Shown here: positions 12,621-19,957 of the stretch, piece by piece
Numbering within the stretch: position 1 is the stretch's first letter
How the letters are laid out: each line of letters begins with the position of its first letter
DNA from: Thermacetogenium phaeum DSM 12270
GTDB taxonomy: Bacteria; Bacillota; DSM-12270; Thermacetogeniales; Thermacetogeniaceae
Length of the DNA stretch: 64,000 nt
Assembly (NCBI RefSeq): GCF_000305935.1
Contig: NC_018870.1
Location: forward strand, 699,942-763,941
Reading direction: 5' to 3'
The notes under the pieces: model-generated
The model's input: the letters and a program-made list of their open reading frames with translations, nothing else
Told to the model about the DNA's origin: nothing
Databases searched by the model: none
Made by a program: the position numbers and the translations under genes

Positions 12621-14132
12621 TTGGCGAGGTTGGTGAGACGTGGGATCCATGCGGGTTCACATCGCATGGAAGGTATAGGTTTAAGGATGTTCACTGAAGA
12701 CGAGCTATGGGATATTCACTACGCAACACTTGACCTTCTTTGGAATGTGGGTGTCAAGATCGAGAGCGAACAAGCTCGTCAGATTTATGCCGACAACGGC
12801 TGTCTTGTTGATGAAGAGACTCAAATTGTAAAGATTCCCCCGCATTTAGTCGAAGAAGCATTAGTTACGGCGCCGAAGACCTTTCGGGCCTGCGGTAGAG
12901 ATCCGGAAAATGACTGGATATGTGACGGTAACAGAACAGGATTCGTTAATTTCGGAGAAGCTGTTCAGTTAATAGATCCTGAAACGAGGGAGCTAAGAAA
13001 GCCGACCCAGAAAGACCTTGATGATGTAGTTAGAATTTGTGAGTATCTCGATCAGATTGTGGTTTTTGAGAGGCCGCTGGCACCGTCCGAAGTTGACCAA
13101 GATGTCGGGCAGGTATATGTTGCCGAATCCTTTTACCGCAATTGCACGAAACATGCTTACATTGGAATGAACCGACCGGAAAACATGAGGGCCGCAGCAA
13201 AAATGGGTTATGTGGTGGCTGGCGGTGAGGATAAGTTCCGGCAGCGTCCATTATTTTCTCAGAGCACTGACCCGGTAAGCCCACTGGTTTTTCCGAAGGG
13301 TGCGGTTGATACCTTACTCGAGGCAATAAAGTGTGGAGTTCCCGCCAAGATCAATCCCTTAGGAATGCCGGGTGGTACCACCTGTGTTAATTTGGCGGGA
13401 ACGCTGGTGACCGAGAATGCCGAAAAACTAAGCATGTTTGTTCTCGGTCAGTTGGTTAAGAAAGGATATCCGATGGTTTACGGTTCATCGACGTCGGCTA
13501 TGGATATGAAGACAGGATTAGCAGCTATGGGAGCACCGGAGCTTGCTTTATATGCAGCTGCTACGGCTAAAATGGCACAGTTTTACAACCTACCGAGTTG
13601 GGTTGGCGGCGGATAGACTGATAGCAAGGTTCCGGATGCTCAGGCAGCATTCGAGTTTGCTCTCACTGCCACTTTACCAGCGTTAGCAGGTGCTAACATG
13701 ATTTATGGCATGGGGCTGCTCGAGGGAGGGCTGACCTGGGATTATGCCATGGTAGTGATGGAGAACGAGATGGCGAGAATGATCATGCACTGTGTGCGGG
13801 GGATTCCTGTAAATGACGAGAAGATTGCCTTTGAAGTGCTCTCCGAGGTAGGGCCCGGAGGAGAGTATATCAGTCATCCGCACACATTTAAGCATTTTAA
13901 AGAGCTATCTCACGCAGAATTGCTTGACCGGCGCAGCCGGGAGGCGTGGTCAGCCGATGGAGGTAAGGATTTAGTAGAGAGATCTTATGAAAAAGCTTTA
14001 GAAATTCTAAACTCGTTCAAACCAAAACCGCTTCCTGAAGATGTGCAGAGGGAACTGAAGCGTATATTGGCCGAGGCAGAAGAGGAAACGCGGGAGATTA
14101 AAGAACGCGAGAGAAGAAGCAAGGCGAAGTAG
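12621..14132 (+). CDS. mttB: MttB-family methylamine:corrinoid methyltransferase with in-frame TAG (pyrrolysine) codon
   Basis: Reading through one TAG at 13614-13616 joins two open segments of the same frame into a 503-residue protein, the normal MttB length. TAG is codon 332, next to the known pyrrolysine position (334) of archaeal MttB, in the conserved context GGG-TAG-TDSKVPDAQAA. Family features: N-terminal RRGIHAGSHRMEG, FTEDELWDIHYATLDLLWN, and the TIM-barrel core on both sides of the TAG. MttB moves a methyl group from trimethylamine (non-Pyl relatives use glycine betaine, carnitine or proline betaine) to a corrinoid protein, which is encoded next. Start TTG 12621 follows AGAGGGGG; the TTG at 12630 and GTG at 12633 are alternatives. 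No pyl genes or tRNA-Pyl are in the window, so read-through is inferred. The substrate may be choline-like given the neighbours. Confidence 0.9.
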
Positions 14133-14145
14133 TGAAATTAGGATT

Positions 14146-14187
14146 AGGGGAGAAGTGGAAGAGCATATTCTTCCCTTCTTCTCCCCT
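14146..14187 (+). promoter_or_regulatory. Strong hairpin between the methyltransferase and corrinoid-protein genes
   Basis: Outer 10-bp stem AGGGGAGAAG/CTTCTCCCCT, a small bulge, inner 6-bp stem GGAAGA/TCTTCC and loop GCATAT, followed by a pyrimidine-rich tract but no clean T-run. It may be a weak terminator or a processing and stability element setting different levels of the two proteins. Confidence 0.6.
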
Positions 14188-14247
14188 CCCCCCCTCTATT
14201 CTTTCTCTTTCTTCTTTTAACAACAATAAAGGGAGGCTGAGGCTTAA

Positions 14248-14886
14248 ATGGCGATATTTCAGGATGTGGCGAATGCAGTGATAGGAGGTGATATAGAACG
14301 GGTTAAAGGGCTAATCAAAGATTTGCTTGATAGCGGGAAAGATCCGTTAGAGATCATTGACCAGGGGCTAATTGCGGGAATGGATGAAGTAGGAGTTCGC
14401 TTCAAGGCGGGGGAGATGTTTGTTCCCGAGGTATTAATGTGTGCAAAAACAATGGCTGAAGGGATGTCGCTAATCAGACCTCACCTTGAAGGGAAGGATG
14501 TAAAAACCCATGGGACGCTTTTAATCGGAACGGTGAAGAGCGATTTACACGACATCGGTAAGAACTTGGTGGCGATGATGGTAGAAAGTGCTGGTTTTGC
14601 GGTAATTAACCTGGGGACGGACGTATCTCCTGAGGCATTCGTGAAGGCTATTCAGGAACATAAGCCGGATATTTTAGGGATGTCGGCATTGTTGACGACC
14701 ACTCTGCCCTTCATGAAGGAAACGATTGAGGCGATTAAAGAAGCGGGTTTACGGGAGACGGTAAAGATAATCGTGGGAGGGGCTCCGGTAACGGAGGAGT
14801 ATGCCAGGCAGATTGGAGCAGACGGATATGCGCCGGATGCCGGGTCGGCGGCAGAGCTTTGCAAAAAGCTCGTAGGGGCTAACTAA
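14248..14886 (+). CDS. Methyltransferase cognate corrinoid protein (MttC/MtbC-like)
   Basis: A 212-residue two-domain corrinoid protein. Residues about 1-85 form the helical cap domain; the rest is the Rossmann-like cobalamin domain with the base-off His motif SDLHDIGKN (His at about residue 101), then SALLTTT and IVGGAPVT. It accepts a methyl group on Co(I) from the upstream methyltransferase and passes it to a second methyltransferase that would feed tetrahydrofolate or coenzyme M; no such enzyme is in the window. ATG is preceded by AAAGGGAGG. The specific amine cannot be told from this protein alone. Confidence 0.93.
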   Translation: MAIFQDVANAVIGGDIERVKGLIKDLLDSGKDPLEIIDQGLIAGMDEVGVRFKAGEMFVPEVLMCAKTMAEGMSLIRPHLEGKDVKTHGTLLIGTVKSDLHDIGKNLVAMMVESAGFAVINLGTDVSPEAFVKAIQEHKPDILGMSALLTTTLPFMKETIEAIKEAGLRETVKIIVGGAPVTEEYARQIGADGYAPDAGSAAELCKKLVGAN

Positions 14887-14919
14887 GCGATTATCTAAAT
14901 AAGATATCACAAACCGTAA

Positions 14920-15966
14920 GTGGAGGTAGCTACTCGAATGGAGAAAAGAGAAGAAATAATTTTTGTCGAATCATCAATAAATTTGTCTCATCTTGGGCAG
15001 GTAATCCAGCTTATTGGGGAGATCCCCTACTTTGCTGAAAGAAAGGTTCGTGTCAAGAGAATCGGGGTATTGCCATATGGGCTTACCAATTTCAATTTCC
15101 GTGTAACTATCAACGGGGAAGAGTATGCGCTTAGATTGGCTGCCCCGGGGAGCTGGGAGTACATAGATCGGGTTGCTGAAAAGCATACTGCTTCATTGAT
15201 GGCTGATATTGGAGTGAGCCCGAAGGTTTTCTATTATGATGACAAAACCGGCAATCAGGTTTGTGAATATATCGACGGCAAGACTCTTCATATTCCTGAT
15301 TTCCAAGATCTCGAGATCGTTAAAATGGCGGCACGACTGTTCCGTAAGTATCATACCTGCGGAAAAGAATTAATCGCGGAATTCAATCCCTTTAAAGTAA
15401 AGAAAGAGTACCTCGAAATCATTGAGGCAAAGAATGTGCCGATATATGAGGAGCACGATCGTATATGGAATAAAGTTGATGAAATTGAAGAAATCTTTAA
15501 AATTAATCCCCCCAAGTGCACTCCATGCCATAATGACCCCCTTGCTGAGAACTGGATGTTAGATGAGAGAGGTTTGTGGTTGATTGACTGGGAATATGCA
15601 GGAATGAATGACCCGATGTTTGACTTGGGGGACTTTATTTCAGAGGTGGAGCTAACTCCTGAGGCTGAAAAGGCTTTTCTTGAAGAATACTTCGAAGGTA
15701 ACCTTACGTGGGAAGATTATGGGAGGGTAGTCATCGAAAAGCTCATGTGTAATGCTCTTTGGGAGCTATGGTCGCTCGTTCAAATAGCTAATGATAAGCC
15801 ATTTGATGAGTATTGGGAATTTGGTTTATCAAAGGTTAAGAAAGCCATCAAATTAATAGAAGCCCCTAATTTTGAGAAGTGTCTCCAAGCAGTTCGAGAG
15901 CGGTGGGCAGAACCCATTTTGCTGGAAGATAATGTTTTGTCGAGCTTAAGTGTTCTTTCTGCATAA
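14920..15966 (+). CDS. Choline/ethanolamine kinase family protein (LicA-like)
   Basis: A 348-residue phosphotransferase of the choline-kinase/aminoglycoside-kinase fold. Seen: a glycine-poor nucleotide loop GLTNFNFRV typical of LicA-type choline kinases, YALRLAAPG with the ATP-binding strand, the catalytic Brenner motif CHNDPLAENWM (about residues 203-213) and the metal-binding IDWEYAGMNDPMFDLGD. It would phosphorylate choline or ethanolamine with ATP in the cytoplasm. It starts at GTG 14920 or ATG 14938; the GTGGAGG region makes ATG 14938 (MEKREE) possible. Directly followed by a LicB-like permease, recalling the lic1 choline operon, but here beside a methyltransferase and the eut locus rather than licC/licD. 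Confidence 0.85.
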   Translation: MEVATRMEKREEIIFVESSINLSHLGQVIQLIGEIPYFAERKVRVKRIGVLPYGLTNFNFRVTINGEEYALRLAAPGSWEYIDRVAEKHTASLMADIGVSPKVFYYDDKTGNQVCEYIDGKTLHIPDFQDLEIVKMAARLFRKYHTCGKELIAEFNPFKVKKEYLEIIEAKNVPIYEEHDRIWNKVDEIEEIFKINPPKCTPCHNDPLAENWMLDERGLWLIDWEYAGMNDPMFDLGDFISEVELTPEAEKAFLEEYFEGNLTWEDYGRVVIEKLMCNALWELWSLVQIANDKPFDEYWEFGLSKVKKAIKLIEAPNFEKCLQAVRERWAEPILLEDNVLSSLSVLSA

Positions 15967-15992
15967 GTTGAGCTTTTAAAGGAGGGTCACTG

Positions 15993-17015
15993 ATGGGTAC
16001 GATAATGGAGAGCAGTGCGGAGCGAGCAGCTAGGGCGAAAAGAATGCTGGAAGATCGACAAATCTCACACTCTAAAACTGGGATTTTGTGGGGAATCCTA
16101 TCCGGCGCCACTTGGGGATTAGATGGAGTTATTTTAGGGATTGCCTTATCTTTAGCTCCCTTTACTAACGGTGTCAGTCTTTTTGCAGCACCGCTCGCGG
16201 GTGCCGCACTACATGATGGTTTTGCGGGGCTCTGGCTGCTGATATACAACATCTTCACCGGCAAGTGGCGGGAGTATCTGCGAACATTAGCTACTAAACC
16301 GGGCTTGATGGTATGCCTAGCTGCTCTTTTCGGTGGACCTCTTGCCATGTCTGGTTATCTATTAGGGATCAGTATGGCGGGACCAACATATGCCCTTCCG
16401 ATTACAGCAATGTATCCTGTTGTGGGAGCATTTTTAGCCATGATCTTTCTTAAAGAGAAGGTCACTTTAAGGGTTTGGATTGGATTGTTTTTGTGTATTG
16501 CCGGCGCAGTTATCGTTGGTTACACTCCACCGGAAGGCAGTTCCCCGAATTTTCATTAAGGGATTTTTCTGTCATTATTGGCATGCCTGGGCTGGGCGGC
16601 TGAAGGCGTTATTTCTACTTTCGGCATGGACATGGTTGATCCGGACATTGCCATTGGAATCAGAGAGGCGGCATCCTGTGTGGTGTACTTGGTTGCTGTT
16701 TTACCTTTTGTCGGTGGCTTAGTTATCTTTGGGGATGCTTTTGGAGCACCACAAGCTCTAATGTATTTAATTATCGCTGCTTTTTCAGGGGCTCTTTCTT
16801 ACCTGGCATGGTATCGTGCCCTAAATATGGCCGGCGTAGGACGAGGTATGGCTCTCAATATAACCTACTGCTTGTGGGCAATAGTATTCGGCTGGCTTAT
16901 TACCAAGACTCCGGTTACTTTACCGCTTGCAATCGGGGCTTGCTTGATTTTCATAGGAACGCTTGTGTCGGTTACTAACGTCAAAGAACTTTTGGATTTA
17001 CGAAAGGTTTCGTAA
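15993..17015 (+). pseudogene. LicB-like DMT/EamA transporter split by an in-frame TAA
   Basis: Two open segments (15993-16559 and 16560-17015) share one frame and together encode a single EamA-type transporter of about 10 membrane helices (about 340 residues). They are separated by one TAA at 16557-16559, after SSPNFH and before GIFLSLLACLGWAAEG, where homologues read through with an ordinary residue. Each half is one EamA repeat. The lic1 permease LicB imports choline, and the choline-kinase-like gene just upstream supports that substrate. The second half could restart at TTG 16578 behind AAGGGA (14 nt), giving two half-proteins; otherwise this is a nonsense mutant or a sequencing error. The codon is TAA, not TAG, so pyrrolysine read-through is not an explanation. 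Confidence 0.75.
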
Positions 17016-17034
17016 TCTCAGCAAAGAGGGGGTA

Positions 17035-17319
17035 ATGGCGGTGAAATTGCCACTGAGATTTCGTATAATTCATTATCTATCGAAAAGTGACGGTGGTGTT
17101 ACCTGCGATCAGTTAGTAGATTCATTAAAGAGTGAATATGGAGATGAAGGACAATTCAAACCATCCACGATAGAAAATCATCTTATGTCACTTCGTGCCG
17201 TAGGGATTGTAGAGGTAGATAAGGTAGACTTAGATGATAATGACAATTTGATATTGTGGTATAAGATTTCTGACTATGGAAAATCTAAATTGTCTTATTT
17301 GCCTCAGGGGTGGAAGTAA
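17035..17319 (+). CDS. Small winged-helix regulator
   Basis: A 94-residue protein; ATG 17035 is chosen because AAAGAGGGGG lies just before it. Seen: a winged-helix pattern (LRFRIIHYLSKSDGGVTCDQ, then KPSTIENHLMSLRAVGIVEV as recognition helix, and a beta wing ending LILWYKISDYGKSKL). It resembles ArsR/MarR-like or archaeal-type small repressors but I cannot place it in a named family. A likely local regulator of the amine/choline genes upstream or of the eut operon downstream. A hairpin follows at 17331. Confidence 0.7.
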   Translation: MAVKLPLRFRIIHYLSKSDGGVTCDQLVDSLKSEYGDEGQFKPSTIENHLMSLRAVGIVEVDKVDLDDNDNLILWYKISDYGKSKLSYLPQGWK

Positions 17320-17330
17320 TATATTTTAGA

Positions 17331-17354
17331 GGGAATGGCCTTTCGGCCATTCCC
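17331..17354 (+). terminator. Hairpin after the winged-helix gene
   Basis: Perfect 10-bp stem GGGAATGGCC/GGCCATTCCC with TTTC loop, 11 nt after the gene. No T-run follows, so it may be a 3'-end stabiliser rather than a terminator. Confidence 0.5.
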
Positions 17355-17413
17355 TACAATTCCAGCTAAATAACAAGAGGCATGGAACCACCTTGACCTT
17401 ACAAACTTGCTTC

Positions 17414-17443
17414 TTGTCGTAAGGAATGCCATTATGCTATAGT
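17414..17443 (+). promoter_or_regulatory. Possible promoter of eutS and following genes
   Basis: TTGTCG, an 18-bp spacer and TATAGT. The predicted start of transcription, near 17450, leaves a short leader before the preferred eutS start at 17502. Confidence 0.45.
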
Positions 17444-17821
17444 TATGGGAAATGGCGAAAAATCGGGAATGGCTGAGCTTTCCGAGGCAGGAGTTATCAA
17501 AATGAGTGAAGGGACAAAAGAACGGATTATTCAGGAGTATGTGCCCGGAAAGCAGGTAACTTTAGCTCATGTTATTGCTGCACCGGTTCCGGAGATGTGC
17601 GAAAAACTCGGTATTAGCAGCAGGGGCGCGATTGGAATTATGACCATTACCCCGGGAGAGGGAGCTATTATTGCAGCTGACATTACGGTGAAAGCCGCAA
17701 ACGTCGAACTGGTCTATGTCGACAGGTTTAGTGGGTCACTGCGGCTTGACCCCCTAAAATTGGACAATTAGTCTTTATTGCTAACTATTTCATAAAGTAT
17801 CATTGAATTGTTTAGTCGGAA

Positions 17822-17979
17822 GGCGGCGGCCTTGACTGCCACCCCGCAGGTGGTAGGCCAGGAACTACCGACGGGGTGGCTCCGGGGAACATGTAGGCAA
17901 GGTGTGCACGCCCCGTCGGAAAACACATTTTACCATCTCCGGGGTCCCCGGCCGTCAAGGCTTCCCTGACGGCGCCGCC
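17822..17979. other. GC-rich multi-helix structured segment inside the insertion sequence
   Basis: About 158 bp that folds into a closed multi-branch structure. Helices: GGCGGC (17822-17827) with GCCGCC (17974-17979); GCCTTGAC (17829-17836) with GTCAAGGC (17954-17961); CCACC (17839-17843) with GGTGG (17849-17853); CCGACGGGG (17868-17876) with CCCCGTCGG (17911-17919). It is much more GC-rich than the transposase genes and surrounding eut genes. No open frame explains it. It may be a structured RNA (3' of the transposase message on the minus strand) or a DNA structure used in transposition. Confidence 0.6.
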
Positions 17980-18010
17980 CAAAGACCTCCAGGGCCCACC
18001 AAAGAACATG

Positions 18011-18931
18011 TTAAACTTTTACTGGTTTTAACTCTACCTGGTTGTTTTTCAGCAGTTGATAGCATTCCAGCGGTGGTAAGTATTTAGTTGCTGAATGAAT
18101 CCGGGTTTCGTTGTAAAAGCGGATAAAGTCGACAACCGTTGCATACGCTTCGGCATAGCTGGCAAACTCATGACGCGATAGGCATTCCTCCTCCAAGATA
18201 GCGTTAAATGACTCGATATGAGCGTTTAAATTGGGTGTTTTAAAGGGAATCCTTTCGTGCTCGATGCCAAGTTCCAGGCACGTTTCCTCGAAAAGGTTGC
18301 TGATAAACTGCGGCCCGTTATCGGATCTGAAGATTGGTTTTTGTTCAGCTGTGTATAATTGCCGTTTAAAAAGAGCGTTTTTAAAGGTGATTACAGCATC
18401 CTTCGCTTCACAGGACAAACCGATATGGTAAGCTACAATGCAACGGTCAAAAACGTCAATAATCGGCATGATGAAAAAGAATCTGTCTTCCCCGGCAATG
18501 TAGCCGTATTTAAGATCGGCTTCCCAGAGCTGGTTGGAAGCCGTAATGACCCGGTTCCTGGCCAGCCGGCGGGGGTGTTTGCGCTTTATTTTCCGCTGCG
18601 GCCTTAAGATATCCAGTTCCTTGCAAAGCCGGTACACCTTTTTCTTGTTAATGATCAGGTGAAACTTCCGGCGCAGGCAGTGGGTTAATTTTAAGTATCC
18701 ATAGACAAACCCTTCGGCGGTAATTAATTCGCACAACCATTCTTTGACCTGTTCGTTGCTCACAACCTTGTTATCGCTGGTAAAGGTATAATGGGATTTA
18801 GGCCGGCCGCCGGCAAAGATCCTGGGTTTGGGTTGGCGCTTTAAATTAGCGTAATACGTGGAACGGCTGATCCCGATAATCCGCAAAACCAGGGAGACTT
18901 TATATCCCAAAGAGATCCATTTTTGCGCCAC
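18011..18931 (-). CDS. IS3-family transposase OrfB (DDE integrase domain)
   Basis: A 306-residue rve-type integrase core. Seen: N-terminal HTH_21-like region (RIIGISRSTYYANLKRQ), then catalytic Asp in LWEADLKYGYI, Asp in FRSDNGPQFISNL and Glu in NAHIESFNAILEEE. GTG 18931 may serve as an independent start, but the frame is open back into orfA, and the functional transposase is probably the OrfAB fusion made by a -1 frameshift at the A8 run of orfA. No stops or deletions are seen, so the element may still be active. Confidence 0.92.
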   Translation of the reverse strand: MAQKWISLGYKVSLVLRIIGISRSTYYANLKRQPKPRIFAGGRPKSHYTFTSDNKVVSNEQVKEWLCELITAEGFVYGYLKLTHCLRRKFHLIINKKKVYRLCKELDILRPQRKIKRKHPRRLARNRVITASNQLWEADLKYGYIAGEDRFFFIMPIIDVFDRCIVAYHIGLSCEAKDAVITFKNALFKRQLYTAEQKPIFRSDNGPQFISNLFEETCLELGIEHERIPFKTPNLNAHIESFNAILEEECLSRHEFASYAEAYATVVDFIRFYNETRIHSATKYLPPLECYQLLKNNQVELKPVKV

Positions 18932-18933
18932 GG

Positions 18934-19257
18934 CTATTTTATCGGCAAGGGTAGGTTCGTTTTTTTTAACAAATCACGAAGAATGGCGATTTCCAGGTCT
19001 TTTTCGCCCAGCAGTTTCTTTAGTTGTTCATTCTCCTTTGTTATCTTCTTGTAATCAGGAGAAATACAGGAGCCGTTTGTTCCTGGTACCTCCTTTTGCG
19101 GGTAAAATGTGCCGTATCTTTTATAGCACCTTGCCCAGCGGGCGACTAGACTGGGTGCAATATCATGTCTTCTGGCCACGATCGAGGCATTGCCCGTTTC
19201 CAGGGTTTCTTTCACGATCTGCATTTTCATCTCTGGTGAATATTGTTTTCTGTTCAA
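18934..19257 (-). CDS. IS3-family transposase OrfA (HTH and leucine zipper)
   Basis: A 107-residue DNA-binding subunit: helix-turn-helix near the start (SPEMKMQIVKETLETGN, ARRHDIAPSLVARW) and a coiled-coil tail (ENEQLKKLLGEKDLEIAI). Near its 3' end the minus strand has eight A residues (plus-strand T run at 18960-18967); a -1 slip there continues KKNEPTLADKIAVAQKW straight into OrfB, giving the fused transposase usual for this family. Confidence 0.92.
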   Translation of the reverse strand: MNRKQYSPEMKMQIVKETLETGNASIVARRHDIAPSLVARWARCYKRYGTFYPQKEVPGTNGSCISPDYKKITKENEQLKKLLGEKDLEIAILRDLLKKTNLPLPIK

Positions 19258-19450
19258 CTAAATCATGCCCCCTTACTTAACTGTAACAGATTGTGGTCTA
19301 GCTGTCCAATCTCGTTAGGGGGCTAAATAGACTGATTTTTATCGGAGATGTCGCCGAAGTAGAGGCTTCCCTCAGTGCTGCTAACGATTACCTGGCCCGA
19401 GTATTGGGCTTTGCCCCTGCCTTTCTCACTAAGTCCTAGGGGGAAATTAG

Positions 19451-19957
19451 TTGGAGAAGCACAAGAAGCAGAGAAGAATTCTCGTGGTGGGCGAGGTCGG
19501 AGCAGGAAAAACAACCCTTATCCAGACGGTTTTGAAAGGGGTTGAGTCGGTTCCCAAGACTCAGGCACCGGTATATTGGGATTGTTTTGTGGATACACCT
19601 GGCGAGTATTTTCAGAATCCTCATTATCGGCGGAATTTGCTGTCATTAGCACAGGGTTGTAGTAAGGTCCTTTTTATTCAGGACTGCACAAAACGGATGA
19701 GCGCTTTTCCACCTGACTTTGCGCATGGGTTCTTGGTACCGGTAATAGGAATTGTTACTAAGGCTGATTTGGGTTGCCGGGATGATTACCGAAGAGCGGA
19801 GAGATGGCTTCGGCAGGCAGGAGCTCGGAATATTTATGTGGTCAGTGCTGTGACGGGGTTCGGTTTAAAAAGACTCAAAGATGAATTGTTCGTCAGACAA
19901 GAGAATCGCAACAGGACGGTGACAGAGCAATTCGATTGTCATGTTAGTAAAAGCTGA
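19451..19957 (+). CDS. eutP: EutP/PduV family GTPase-like protein
   Basis: A 168-residue P-loop protein of the EutP/PduV family: Walker A GEVGAGKTTL, switch region with DTPGEYFQNPHYRRNL, TKADL for guanine specificity and a C-terminal VSAVTGFGLKRL. EutP has been reported with acetate-kinase or GTPase activity and PduV associates with microcompartments; its exact role is unsettled. TTG 19451 follows AGGGGG. It lies downstream of the disrupted eutS, so the insertion could be polar on it, and overlaps eutW by 17 nt. Confidence 0.88.
   Translation: MEKHKKQRRILVVGEVGAGKTTLIQTVLKGVESVPKTQAPVYWDCFVDTPGEYFQNPHYRRNLLSLAQGCSKVLFIQDCTKRMSAFPPDFAHGFLVPVIGIVTKADLGCRDDYRRAERWLRQAGARNIYVVSAVTGFGLKRLKDELFVRQENRNRTVTEQFDCHVSKS

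Larger units (their letters stand above)
17742..19330 (-). mobile_element. IS3-family insertion sequence in eutS
   Basis: A 1,589-bp element flanked by a 4-bp direct repeat ACTG (17738-17741 and 19331-19334). Its ends are imperfect inverted repeats: the left end contains GACCCCCTAAAATTGGACA and the right end, read inward, AGCCCCCTAACGAGATTGGA. It carries orfA and orfB transposase frames on the minus strand. Unlike most IS3 elements, orfB stops about 270 bp before the end, and the remaining space holds a GC-rich highly structured segment (17822-17979). The exact outer base of each end is set by the target duplication; the inner CCCCC core is the clearest part. Confidence 0.9.
17502..19439 (+). 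pseudogene. eutS: EutS/PduU-type microcompartment shell protein, disrupted by an insertion sequence
   Basis: The 5' part (17502-17741, 80 codons) and the 3' part (19335-19439) are separated by an insertion element. Removing 17742-19334 (element plus one ACTG copy) restores a perfect frame through DRFSGSL-IFIGDVAEVEASL and gives 114 residues, the normal EutS length. EutS/PduU are circularly permuted BMC-domain hexamers with a small beta-barrel cap; the N-terminus [17 protein letters not shown] is diagnostic. ATG 17502 is chosen over ATG 17445 because AGGAG lies 8 nt before it and EutS homologues start there. As it stands the protein ends in RLDPLKLDN and lacks its last helix. eutP follows after 11 bp. 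Confidence 0.92.

Noticed and set aside
16557-16559. Pyrrolysine or other recoding at the stop inside the LicB-like gene
   Set aside because: The codon is TAA, not TAG, and lies in a loop between transporter repeats, not at a known recoded position.
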